Part shown: one piece after another, positions 7,995-15,687 of the stretch
Position numbering within the stretch: the stretch's first letter is position 1
Layout of the letters: each line of letters opens with the position of its first letter
DNA from: Pedobacter sp. B4-66
GTDB lineage: Bacteria > Bacteroidota > Bacteroidia > Sphingobacteriales > Sphingobacteriaceae
Direction: 5' to 3'
DNA length: 34,818 nucleotides
NCBI RefSeq assembly: GCF_018492665.1
Contig: NZ_JAFVME010000019.1
Location: 1-34,818, forward strand
Notes under the pieces: model-generated
Database searches by the model: none
Seen by the model: the letters and a program-made list of their open reading frames with translations, nothing else
Told to the model about the DNA's origin: nothing
Program-made: the position numbers and the translations under genes

Positions 7995-10900
7995 TTAAAA
8001 TGAAGTTGACAACCCAAAAGTCAAGCTCTTTTGCTGTGGGGTTGTTAAATAGGTAACATTCGGACTTAAATTCCTGTCCTGTGGATTCTCAAAATCTCTT
8101 GCTATTTCTGGATCGCCTCCTGGGTATTTACTAAAGGTAAGTAGGTTCATGCCTGAGGCAAATACCTTCAGATTTTGGAGCCTCAATTTATTTGCAAAGC
8201 TAACAGGAAGGTTATATGACAATGTTACTTCTCTTAAGCGAACAAATGTTGCATCATATAAAAACATAGTCGAGTTGTACTGCCATTCACTTGAAAGACC
8301 AGAATAAGTATTAGTATTCATCGTTAGTCTTGGAAATCTAGCAATATCACCTGGCTTTTGCCAGCGATCAGAAATATCCGATCTTATATTCCAATCTGTA
8401 ACAATACCTAGCTGGCGTTTTGCAGATCCATCATACAAATTACCTCCAATGGCAAAAGTGAACAAGGTATTTAATTCAAATCCTTTATAGCTAAAGGTAT
8501 TGGTTAAACCACCAACATAATCAGGTAGAATCTTTCCAGCAGGCACTCGATTATCCAATGAAAATGTTTTTGTTTCATAACCATCTTTATCTAACCAAAT
8601 AGGTAAGCCATCAGCCGGATCAACCCCTTTAAAGCGTACAAGAAAGTTCACACCAATAGGATACCCGATTGCAATCCGGGTATCATTGGTACCACCACCT
8701 ACAGCATCTGGAGTTAGTGCACCCAAACTTAATACCTCATTCCGATTTTTAGAGATATTTAACCTCGTTATCCATTTAAAACTATCCGATTTAATATTAA
8801 CAGTATTTAAGCTAAGTTCAACTCCTTCATTCAGGATTTCACCAACGTTAACGTAGCCATTTGGGAAACCTGTAGATGGTGAAACTCCACCGTTAAGCAA
8901 AGCCCCCGTTGTTTTTTTATTGTAATAAGAAATTTCTCCACTGATACGGTTATTAAACAAACCAAAGTCAAGACCTAAATCATAATTACGACCTTCTTCC
9001 CATTTCAGATCAGGGTTAGCCACATTGGTTGGAAATAAAACAGGATTTCCATTGTAGCTATCTTTAAATTGAAACTGTGGATAATATTGACCAGGCGGGA
9101 AGTTTGCACTGCCAACAAGCCCATAACTTGTTCTAAGCTTCAAATTACTAATAACTTTATTACCCTTCAAAAAATCTTCTTCACTGATATACCAGGATGC
9201 AGAAGCTGCAGGGAATGTACCAAACTTATTATTTGGGCCAAACTTAGATGAACCATCCTGTCTAACTAAAACCTGTAAGTAATATTTGTTATCATAGGCA
9301 TAATTAATACGGGCAAATAATGATCTGAAAGTGTCCTTATTAGAACCTGCATAATAAATTAGTGCATTATTAGCTGCTAAATTGGCTACTGCTTTGTTAT
9401 AACTTTCTTTGTCTTTTGAAAACGGTCCATTTGCATCTCCGCTAATTCCGTTTGTAAATAGGTTTCGGTATGAATTCTGAGTTTCTGCACCAATGAGAAA
9501 ATTTAGTTTATTCTTCTCGGTTAACTGCAAATCATAATTCGCAGTTGCAGTCAAAGTATTATTAAATACCTTAACGGGATATGAATTCGCATTTCCGATG
9601 GTAGAATTTCTAAGAGAAGCTGGAGTAAAAATATCATCTTTAATATCCATATTATCAATATTACCAATCAGCTTTACACTTAAATTCTTAACAGGTTTAA
9701 ATTCCAAAGTTAAACCTGCCAATGTTCTCTGATTTTTTGTTTTCCAATCTAACAGGTCAACATTTCTTACAGGATTTGCACCTCCACTGAAATAAGTCCC
9801 ATCTGCGTTATATACAGGATAAATTGGCAAAGCAGTTGACATGGCATCTCCAAGTCCTCCCCCCCAAGCAGCATTTACCCGAGTATTTGTTCCTTTATCA
9901 TAACCTATGTTTACGCTTGCTCCGAAATAAGATGTAGGCTTTACATCAATGTTTGTTCTAAAGCCATACCTCTCATAAGAATTTCCCCTCAAGAAACTTT
10001 CGTTATTACTGTAGTTTGCAGAAACATAAGTTTTCAGCTTTTCCGTTCCTTGCGTAAAAGACGCGCTTTGATCGTTGCTCCGTCCTGTTTGTGTTAATAA
10101 GTCCCACCAATCAGTATTATTTTGTTCTGCCTGCGCCCAACTTAAACCACCTGGCAAAGGAGCCAAGCCTGTATTGCCGTCATTTGTCCAAGCTTCCTGA
10201 CGCAATTGCAACCACTCAGGGCCATTCACAAATTCAGGACGATTTGCATAAGTACTTAAACCGTATTTGGTAGATAAATTTATAGTTGGTCTGCCCAATT
10301 TTCCTCTTTTCGTGGTAATTAAGATAACCCCATTAGCGCCACGTGAGCCATATATACCGGCTGCCCCAGCATCTTTCAAAATCTCTACGGATTCAATATC
10401 ATTAGGATTGATAGTTGCCAGAGGATTTTGGTTCATCGCGCCGCGATTACCTCCAATAAATGGATCCGCTGTAACTGGAATCCCATCTACTACATAAAGG
10501 GGATCTCCTCCAGCACTAATTGAACCAATACCACGAATCCTGATAACAGAACCGCTTCCTGCTAACCCACTACCCTGGGTTACCTGCACACCAGGAGCCT
10601 GTCCTTGTAAACTAGCCTCAAAACTAGGTGTTGGAATAGATGTCAACTTGTCTCCTGTTATCTTAGAGATAGAACCGGTTACCTCGCGTCTGGTTTGGGT
10701 GCCATAACCAACAACCACCACTTCATTTAAACTTTGGTTATCAGGTTTCAAGCTGAAATTAGCAACAGTGTTACCGTTAATCCTCACAGATTCTTGTTTG
10801 GGCTGATATCCGATATAGCTGATCAACAAGGATACTTCTCCGTTGTTTAACCCTACAATTTTGTAGGTACCATCCGTACTTGTAAGTGTGTTCTTATTTG

Positions 10901-11051
10901 AACTTTTAATCTGAACAGAGGCTCCTGGCAAGGGCAGTCCGGCTTCATCGAGTACTTTTCCAACCAGCGAACCGGTCTGGGCTTTTGCCCCAAGTGCTGC
11001 TAAAACCAAAAGCACCAAAAGGTAATGCTTTTTTAGGTAAAATACTTTCAT
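7995..11051 (-). CDS. SusC/RagA-family TonB-dependent maltodextrin importer
   Basis: A SusC-type outer-membrane receptor of 1018 residues from the chosen start. ATG 11051 begins MKVFYLKKHYLLVLLVLAALGAKAQ, an orthodox signal peptide; the frame also extends to 11090 but that would add 13 residues ahead of the signal and run into the predicted transcription start. A carboxypeptidase-like beta-sandwich (GSLVGKVLDEAGLPLPGASVQI...) comes first, then the family's hallmark segment NEVVVVGYGTQTRREVTGSI, the plug (SLQGQAPGVQV, IRIRGIGSI, LYVVDGIPV, ILKDAGAAGIYGSRGANGVILITTKRG) and a 22-strand barrel ending SLTFGLSTSF. It imports bound maltodextrin with TonB energy. It is the first gene of the Sus operon. 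Confidence 0.95.
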   Translation of the reverse strand: MKVFYLKKHYLLVLLVLAALGAKAQTGSLVGKVLDEAGLPLPGASVQIKSSNKNTLTSTDGTYKIVGLNNGEVSLLISYIGYQPKQESVRINGNTVANFSLKPDNQSLNEVVVVGYGTQTRREVTGSISKITGDKLTSIPTPSFEASLQGQAPGVQVTQGSGLAGSGSVIRIRGIGSISAGGDPLYVVDGIPVTADPFIGGNRGAMNQNPLATINPNDIESVEILKDAGAAGIYGSRGANGVILITTKRGKLGRPTINLSTKYGLSTYANRPEFVNGPEWLQLRQEAWTNDGNTGLAPLPGGLSWAQAEQNNTDWWDLLTQTGRSNDQSASFTQGTEKLKTYVSANYSNNESFLRGNSYERYGFRTNIDVKPTSYFGASVNIGYDKGTNTRVNAAWGGGLGDAMSTALPIYPVYNADGTYFSGGANPVRNVDLLDWKTKNQRTLAGLTLEFKPVKNLSVKLIGNIDNMDIKDDIFTPASLRNSTIGNANSYPVKVFNNTLTATANYDLQLTEKNKLNFLIGAETQNSYRNLFTNGISGDANGPFSKDKESYNKAVANLAANNALIYYAGSNKDTFRSLFARINYAYDNKYYLQVLVRQDGSSKFGPNNKFGTFPAASASWYISEEDFLKGNKVISNLKLRTSYGLVGSANFPPGQYYPQFQFKDSYNGNPVLFPTNVANPDLKWEEGRNYDLGLDFGLFNNRISGEISYYNKKTTGALLNGGVSPSTGFPNGYVNVGEILNEGVELSLNTVNIKSDSFKWITRLNISKNRNEVLSLGALTPDAVGGGTNDTRIAIGYPIGVNFLVRFKGVDPADGLPIWLDKDGYETKTFSLDNRVPAGKILPDYVGGLTNTFSYKGFELNTLFTFAIGGNLYDGSAKRQLGIVTDWNIRSDISDRWQKPGDIARFPRLTMNTNTYSGLSSEWQYNSTMFLYDATFVRLREVTLSYNLPVSFANKLRLQNLKVFASGMNLLTFSKYPGGDPEIARDFENPQDRNLSPNVTYLTTPQQKSLTFGLSTSF

Positions 11052-11090
11052 ATTTAAACTCGTTTTTATGGTGTAATATTTGGTTAACAT

Positions 11091-11109
11091 TAAGTGTATG
11101 TAACACTTA
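11091..11109. promoter_or_regulatory. Inverted repeat over the predicted susC start site
   Basis: TAAGTGT at 11091-11097 and ACACTTA at 11103-11109 form a perfect 7-bp inverted repeat with a 5-bp centre. It begins 3 bp downstream of the predicted -7 element, so it covers the likely transcription start. It could be an operator or a hairpin at the mRNA 5' end. A closely related repeat lies at 11295-11313. Confidence 0.5.
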
Positions 11110-11112
11110 TGG

Positions 11113-11142
11113 TAAATTTAGCGCGAACAATGACAATTCAAA
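11113..11142 (-). promoter_or_regulatory. Predicted susC promoter (-33 TTTG, -7 TAAATTTA)
   Basis: On the minus strand TTTG (11139-11142) is followed, 18 bp later, by TAAATTTA (11113-11120), which matches five of the six fixed positions of the Bacteroidota -7 element. The spacing is the same as in the glpD promoter. Predicted start lies near 11106, giving a leader of about 55 nt to ATG 11051. Confidence 0.5.
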
Positions 11143-11294
11143 ATTTTATATCATATTTTTTTTTAACGCCATATTTTATACTTCAAAACATCAAAAAAAG
11201 GCAAATAAATTTGCAAGTCTATTTTCCAAAAAAACAAACAAAAAATACATAAGTAACTAAAAACAAAGATGTTAAAAAACAAAATCAACAAAAC

Positions 11295-11313
11295 AAGTGT
11301 ATAAAATACACTT
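11295..11313. promoter_or_regulatory. 19-bp inverted repeat upstream of susC
   Basis: AAGTGTAT (11295-11302) and ATACACTT (11306-11313) are perfect 8-bp arms around AAA. The outer AAGTGT/ACACTT arms are the same as in the repeat at 11091-11109, about 200 bp away. The two may be bound by one dimeric regulator. Confidence 0.5.
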
Positions 11314-11334
11314 ATCACTTTTCCCTCGGTTTTT

Positions 11335-11360
11335 CGGGAACGATCCCGGGAACGTTCCCG
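11335..11360. promoter_or_regulatory. Two overlapping LacI-type operators upstream of susC
   Basis: CGGGAACGATCCCG (11335-11348) is a near-palindrome and CGGGAACGTTCCCG (11347-11360) a perfect one. Their centres are 12 bp apart and they share 2 bp. Both have the central CG with flanking AA/TT typical of LacI-family sites. They are a GC-rich island in very AT-rich DNA, about 240 bp downstream of the lacI gene and 284 bp upstream of susC. Autoregulated or cognate binding by the adjacent LacI protein is the simplest reading. Confidence 0.6.
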
Positions 11361-11452
11361 ATACTTTTGAGGTATTTTGTAAAACTTACTAAGCAAGAAG
11401 AGAGAAATTCTGCGTGAAATCAGAAAATCATCAGAATTATTTTTCAAAACTG

Positions 11453-11487
11453 CCTATTTTTAACCGCTAGAAAAAGACCTATTTTTA
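11453..11487. repeat. Short direct repeat CCTATTTTTA, 25-bp period
   Basis: CCTATTTTTA occurs at 11453-11462 and again at 11478-11487, each followed by a similar GCTA-containing stretch (ACCGCTAG and CCTGCTAA). The role is unknown. Confidence 0.3.
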
Positions 11488-11495
11488 CCTGCTAA

Positions 11496-11522
11496 AATCA
11501 TTGATTTTCCATATCAATGATT
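11496..11522 (-). terminator. Hairpin downstream of lacI, possible terminator
   Basis: AATCATTGAT (11496-11505) and ATCAATGATT (11513-11522) are perfect 10-bp arms with a 7-nt loop, 76 nt past the lacI stop. On the minus strand it ends in a short T run (ATTTTAGC), weak for an intrinsic terminator. Confidence 0.4.
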
Positions 11523-11597
11523 CCCAAAAAAAATCAGTATTAAAACTAAAAAAACTTAGGATAAAAGGTGTATTTAGAGAGGAAGAAATCAACACTC

Positions 11598-12611
11598 TTA
11601 ACTTGTTTCAGTAGAGCGTCTTTTAATCAGCTTTGAGTTCAACACAATCTTTTCATTGGGATCCACTGATTCTGGTGATTCGAGCATTTTAAATAAAAGA
11701 TTCGCAGCTTCCATACCAATTTTAGTTGCAGGCTGAGTAATTGTTGTTAAAGAGGGATTTAACAAGGGCGCAATTTCCAAACTTGAAAAGCCGATAACCT
11801 TTAATTGCTCAGGCACAACTATGTTTAAATCATAACAAGCATAATAAGTAGCAAAAGCCAATCTTTCTACAGAGGTAAATACTCCATCTGGCTTTAGCTC
11901 GGCTAGCATCTGCTTTAAGATCACATTATTTTTATTATAGCTATTTGTACAATCTATCACATAACGATCATCATATGGAATATTATATTTCAAAAGTGCA
12001 TCAATATATCCCTGCATCCTGAATTTACCAATAGACAAGTTCTTGTTGATTACAAGGTAAGCAATTTGTTTACAGCCTTGCTTAATAAGGTGCTGTGTAG
12101 CCGCAAAGCTACTGTCATAGTCATTCGTGATTACCCTTGGTGTGATGATATCCTCATAAACCCTATCAAAGAAGACCAAAGGGAGTCGTTTCTGAGTCAA
12201 TTCATTCAGATAATTATGATCATTTGCTTCGCCAGATACAGACATAATGATCCCATCAGCTCTCCCATTATGCAAATGCCTAATAAAAGAGACTTCTTTC
12301 TCGTATACATCATCCGTAGCATAAATCAATATATGATACCCTTTATCACGGGCAATCCGTTCAATACCATGTATGGCTTGAGAAAAGAAGTTATTAGCTA
12401 GCTCAGGAACAATCACCGCAATAGTTTTACTACGCTGCTCTCTTAAATTACTTGCGTAATGATTGGGCTGATAATTCAGCTCTTTAGCCATCGCCAATAT
12501 ACGCTCCTTAGTTTCTTTATTAATGTCGCTATTATCCCTAAAAGCTCTTGAAACTGTTGACGTAGATAAATTTAGTGCCTTAGCTAATTGCTTTATATTA
12601 ACGTTATCCAT
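11598..12611 (-). CDS. LacI-family transcriptional regulator of the Sus locus
   Basis: A 337-residue LacI/GalR-type regulator. Residues 3-24 (NVNIKQLAKALNLSTSTVSRAF) are the helix-turn-helix with the T-S-TVSRA recognition helix, followed by the hinge segment YQPNHYASNLR (about 47-57) and the periplasmic-binding-protein-like effector domain starting at KTIAVIVPELANNFFS. It ends with the LLFKMLE and RRST segments usual for the family. It is transcribed toward susC but separated by 546 bp, so it is probably its own unit. Likely effector is maltose or a maltodextrin, inferred from the operon. The classic Bacteroides sus locus instead uses the membrane regulator SusR. The start is ATG 12611; TAAAATTG at 12613-12620 resembles a -7 element but is too close to call. 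Confidence 0.9.
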   Translation of the reverse strand: MDNVNIKQLAKALNLSTSTVSRAFRDNSDINKETKERILAMAKELNYQPNHYASNLREQRSKTIAVIVPELANNFFSQAIHGIERIARDKGYHILIYATDDVYEKEVSFIRHLHNGRADGIIMSVSGEANDHNYLNELTQKRLPLVFFDRVYEDIITPRVITNDYDSSFAATQHLIKQGCKQIAYLVINKNLSIGKFRMQGYIDALLKYNIPYDDRYVIDCTNSYNKNNVILKQMLAELKPDGVFTSVERLAFATYYACYDLNIVVPEQLKVIGFSSLEIAPLLNPSLTTITQPATKIGMEAANLLFKMLESPESVDPNEKIVLNSKLIKRRSTETS

Positions 12612-12787
12612 CCAATTTTAATGATTTATATAGAATCACTAATCCTCAGTAAATATAGATGAAAAACCAAACTCTTAGTATTAACGTAATTAAATAATAT
12701 AGCGGTTACACCATGTTTGCATATTTATGGTACATTAGCTAAATATCATAGGGATATATATTCTATTTAAGAAGAGGGAGATAATTC

Positions 12788-13936
12788 ATGGCTAAGAAAG
12801 TCAAATTCACTAATGCCAATAAATCTGCATTTTATGCCACCGTACGCTCAAGAGTTGATACCTACTTCACAGAAAATGGACTTTCTACCTTTGCCAATGG
12901 ACAAATGTGGTTTAAAACATGCTTCTTTCTATCTGGTCTTTTAGCTACATATCTATTAATACTTCTAGGCAATTTAAGCTTACCTGTTATGCTTTTGCTG
13001 GCCATCCTGTTAGGCATGTTTGGAGCTTTTGTTGGTTTTAATGTTTGCCACGATGCAATACACAAGGCATTTTCACGCTATCAAGCAATTAATAAAATAT
13101 TCAGTTTTGTATTTAACCTGATCGGCGCTAGTCCTTATGTTTGGAATATCTGTCATAATATAGTTCACCATACCTATACCAATATTGCAGGCCATGATGA
13201 AGATATAGATGTTGCGCCAGGTTTAATTCGTTTCTCAGATTCTGAAACTGTTAACAAAGTTCAACGCTACCAACACTTCTATGCTTTTATACTCTATAGC
13301 TTTGCTATGCTATCTTGGGTATTCAGAAAAGATTATAAAAAATTCTTTCAGAAAAAGATTGGCGAGCATGTTTTAACCCATCCAAAAATCGAATACTTTA
13401 AGCTTTTTTTCTACAAGGGAATATACTATTTTCTTTTTATAGTGCTTCCATTGATGATAATTGATGTTACCTGGTGGCAGTTTCTAATTGGTTTCTTAGC
13501 GATGCAATTCTCACAAGGACTTGTACTAGGTCTTGTTTTTCAATTGGCGCATGTGGTAGAGGGTACAAGCTTCCCAAATCCCGATAGCTATGGGAATATA
13601 GAAGAGGCCTGGGCAGAGCATCAGATGAGAACAACAGCTAATTTTGCAATTGACAGTAAACTAACAGGTTTTCTTTGTGGTGGACTAAACCGACAAATAG
13701 AACACCACCTATTTCCCAAAATATGTCATATTCATTATCCTGCTATCGGCGTAATAGTTAAGGAAACCGCAGCAGAGTTCGGTCTTCCCTATATTGAGAG
13801 TTCCACCTTTTCAGCTGCTTTAGTATCCCATTATAAGACACTTCGCAAGCTAGGAAAAGAAACCTATGCTGAGAATAAATACATTAATAAGTCTTCGTGC
13901 TTGTTTACCAGAAAAGTTTCTGCAGCTTACTTATAG
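12788..13936 (+). CDS. Membrane fatty acid desaturase (acyl-lipid/acyl-CoA type)
   Basis: A 382-residue di-iron membrane desaturase. The three histidine boxes are HDAIH (88-92), HNIVHH (123-128) and QIEHH (303-307); the Q at the start of the third box resembles linoleoyl-type and front-end desaturases, but there is no fused cytochrome b5 domain. Hydrophobic segments lie at about 44-86, 103-118, 165-180 and 210-255. It introduces a cis double bond into membrane fatty acids, with position not predictable here. An unusually good purine-rich site (GAGGGAG) precedes the ATG, which is rare in this window. It is divergent from lacI and convergent with glpD. Confidence 0.9.
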   Translation: MAKKVKFTNANKSAFYATVRSRVDTYFTENGLSTFANGQMWFKTCFFLSGLLATYLLILLGNLSLPVMLLLAILLGMFGAFVGFNVCHDAIHKAFSRYQAINKIFSFVFNLIGASPYVWNICHNIVHHTYTNIAGHDEDIDVAPGLIRFSDSETVNKVQRYQHFYAFILYSFAMLSWVFRKDYKKFFQKKIGEHVLTHPKIEYFKLFFYKGIYYFLFIVLPLMIIDVTWWQFLIGFLAMQFSQGLVLGLVFQLAHVVEGTSFPNPDSYGNIEEAWAEHQMRTTANFAIDSKLTGFLCGGLNRQIEHHLFPKICHIHYPAIGVIVKETAAEFGLPYIESSTFSAALVSHYKTLRKLGKETYAENKYINKSSCLFTRKVSAAYL

Positions 13937-13940
13937 CTGC
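13922..13940 (+). terminator. Weak hairpin over the desaturase stop codon
   Basis: GCAGCT (13922-13927) and AGCTGC (13935-13940) flank a 7-nt loop that includes the stop region, followed by TTTAATC. It could help terminate the desaturase transcript against the convergent glpD gene, 41 bp away. Confidence 0.3.
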
Positions 13941-13977
13941 TTTAATCAAGTACAAAAATAAAATACGAAGGGAATAA

Positions 13978-15543
13978 CTAATCACTCAATAAGTATTGCT
14001 TTGCGATGGCTTTAAATTCGGCGATCTGAAGATCTATCCAATTTCTATCCTTGTTCAACTCTTCTGCCATTATTTCTGCTATTGCAGGGGCAAGCAACAA
14101 GGCTAAACGAGTATCTAGAAATAAAAGTCGCATTCTTCTTGCAAGTATATCCTCTATATTCAGCACCATCTCATTTCTAATCATCCAGATGATTTCCGCT
14201 TTAACATACTCAAAATCTGGATGAAGCCTGTCTTTTAAAGCTGGCTCAATTTTCATTAAGTTAATTATTCCGATAGCATCTGCCCCATACAAACTCAAAC
14301 TACCGAATTGTGTTTCAGAAGTATAGCCATGAATCTTAATATTCTGAGTGTTACATTTTTTTTCAATCAATTTACCTAATGAGATAGCCCTATCTACAAC
14401 ATCCATTGCCATCCTACGATAAGTAGTCCATTTCCCCCCGGTTATGGTAATCAAACCCGATTTGCTAATTATAAGCTTATGACTTCTGGAAATTTCCTTG
14501 GTACTACCGGTGTCTTTATCAGGTGCTGCCAATGGTCTTAATCCGGCAAAAGTTGCCAGAATATCAGATCTTGATGGCGATTTAACAAGGTATTTACCTG
14601 CAGTATCTAATATAAAATCAATCTCTTGATCTAATGGTTTAGGCTCCAGACTATGCGCATCAAGTGGTGTATCAGTAGTTCCTACAAGAACTTTCCCATG
14701 CCATGGAACGGCAAACAATACACGCCCATCAGAGGTTTTAGGGATCATTAACGCACTGCTACCTTGCAAAAACGAATGGTCAAGCACCACATGCGCACCC
14801 TGACTAGGCCTCACAATTGGTCGGCAAGTTGGGGTATCCATTTTTAAAATATCATCGACAAATACACCTGTAGCATTGACTACAACTTTTGCCTTTAAAA
14901 CATAAGACTGTCCACTTTCCAAATCCTGCACAGTAACCCCATTCACTGAATTCTGTTCTTTTTTTAAACCGGTTACTTTCATATAGTTTAGGGTGACACC
15001 ACCATATTCAGAAGCGGTCTGAGCCAAATTCAAAGCCAGCCTGGCATCATCAAACTGACCATCACTATAACTAATGCCTCCTATTAACCCATCGCCCTTT
15101 AACCCTGGAATTGCTTCTAAAACCTTATCAACGGATAAAAAAGATGATTTTTTAAACCCACTTTTACCAGCCAATAAATCATAAAACTTTAATCCTATCA
15201 AATATTTATATTTCGAAAACCAAGAATAGCATGGTATTATAAAGTCCTGATCTTTCACTAAATGAGCAGCATTCTTTAAAAGCAGACCGCGCTCATGTAA
15301 TGCCTCATAAACCAATCCAATATCCCCCTGAGCTAAATATCTGACTCCACCATGGACCAGTTTAGTACTTCTGCTTGATGTTCCTTTCGCAAAATCAGAC
15401 TGTTCCAAAAGCAATGTACTATATCCTCTGGATGCAGCATCCACTGCAGTACCCAATCCTGTAGCACCACCACCTATAATGATTATATCCCAATCCTGCT
15501 GTTTCCCAATACGCTCAATAAATACCACCCTGTTAAATATCAT
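13978..15543 (-). CDS. glpD: Aerobic glycerol-3-phosphate dehydrogenase, FAD-dependent
   Basis: A 521-residue flavoprotein oxidising sn-glycerol-3-phosphate to dihydroxyacetone phosphate at the inner membrane. The FAD-binding motif is DIIIIGGGATGLGTAVDAASRG, followed by the family's SSRSTKLVHGGVRYL segment; later motifs are FAVPWHGKVLVGTTDTPLD and ITITGGKWTTYRRMA. Three starts are possible: 15573, 15567 and 15543. I chose 15543 (MIFNRVVFIERIGKQQ) because the first lies inside an operator repeat and this one gives the usual short N-terminus before the dinucleotide fold. It is divergent from a DeoR-type regulator. No glycerol kinase or facilitator is in the window. Confidence 0.93.
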   Translation of the reverse strand: MIFNRVVFIERIGKQQDWDIIIIGGGATGLGTAVDAASRGYSTLLLEQSDFAKGTSSRSTKLVHGGVRYLAQGDIGLVYEALHERGLLLKNAAHLVKDQDFIIPCYSWFSKYKYLIGLKFYDLLAGKSGFKKSSFLSVDKVLEAIPGLKGDGLIGGISYSDGQFDDARLALNLAQTASEYGGVTLNYMKVTGLKKEQNSVNGVTVQDLESGQSYVLKAKVVVNATGVFVDDILKMDTPTCRPIVRPSQGAHVVLDHSFLQGSSALMIPKTSDGRVLFAVPWHGKVLVGTTDTPLDAHSLEPKPLDQEIDFILDTAGKYLVKSPSRSDILATFAGLRPLAAPDKDTGSTKEISRSHKLIISKSGLITITGGKWTTYRRMAMDVVDRAISLGKLIEKKCNTQNIKIHGYTSETQFGSLSLYGADAIGIINLMKIEPALKDRLHPDFEYVKAEIIWMIRNEMVLNIEDILARRMRLLFLDTRLALLLAPAIAEIMAEELNKDRNWIDLQIAEFKAIAKQYLLSD

Positions 15544-15572
15544 TTCGATTGTTTTTATATAAGCCATCAACA

Positions 15573-15616
15573 TTTCGTAAACTTTCGTTTAAAACAGAAA
15601 GGACAACAAAACGAAA
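15573..15616. promoter_or_regulatory. TTTCG operator array between glpD and its regulator
   Basis: TTTCGTAAA (15573-15581) and TTTCGTTTA (15583-15591) are direct repeats one helical turn apart. AAACGAAA (15609-15616) is the exact inverse of TTTCGTTT. A fourth copy, TTTCGATT, lies at 15543-15550. TTTCG-type repeats are common for DeoR-family (GlpR-like) operators. They lie just downstream of the glpD -7 element, where a repressor would block transcription. Confidence 0.6.
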
Positions 15617-15617
15617 C

Positions 15618-15647
15618 TAAACATAATTATTATACAATGAAAACAAA
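15618..15647 (-). promoter_or_regulatory. Predicted glpD promoter
   Basis: On the minus strand TTTG (15644-15647) and TATGTTTA (15618-15625; five of six fixed -7 positions) are 18 bp apart. The predicted start near 15611 falls in the AAACGAAA operator half. Confidence 0.5.
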
Positions 15648-15656
15648 ATGATTTTT

Positions 15657-15664
15657 TACTTTTA
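15657..15664 (+). promoter_or_regulatory. Candidate -7 element of the DeoR-type regulator gene
   Basis: TACTTTTA matches five of six fixed positions of TAnnTTTG and lies 23 nt before ATG 15688. No clear -33 TTTG is seen at the right distance. Confidence 0.3.
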
Positions 15665-15687
15665 CGAATCCTAGCGAGAGACCTCTA

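Larger units (their letters stand above)
11052..11597. other. susC control region (546 bp without a gene)
   Basis: A strongly AT-rich region between lacI and susC. From the susC side it holds an inverted repeat over the predicted start site, a -7/-33 promoter, A/T tracts, a second related inverted repeat, a GC-rich double palindrome, an imperfect direct repeat and a hairpin that may end lacI transcription. Each is listed separately. The small reading frames in it have low-complexity Lys/Phe-rich products and no family resemblance. Confidence 0.6.

Noticed and set aside
11335..11360. GC-rich palindrome as a lacI terminator
   Set aside because: On the minus strand it is followed by A-rich sequence and no T tract, and it lies about 240 nt beyond the lacI stop.
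11163..11447. 94-codon minus-strand frame in the susC control region
   Set aside because: It has a Phe/Lys/Arg-rich product of AT-rich intergenic DNA and covers the operator palindromes; no homology or start signal.
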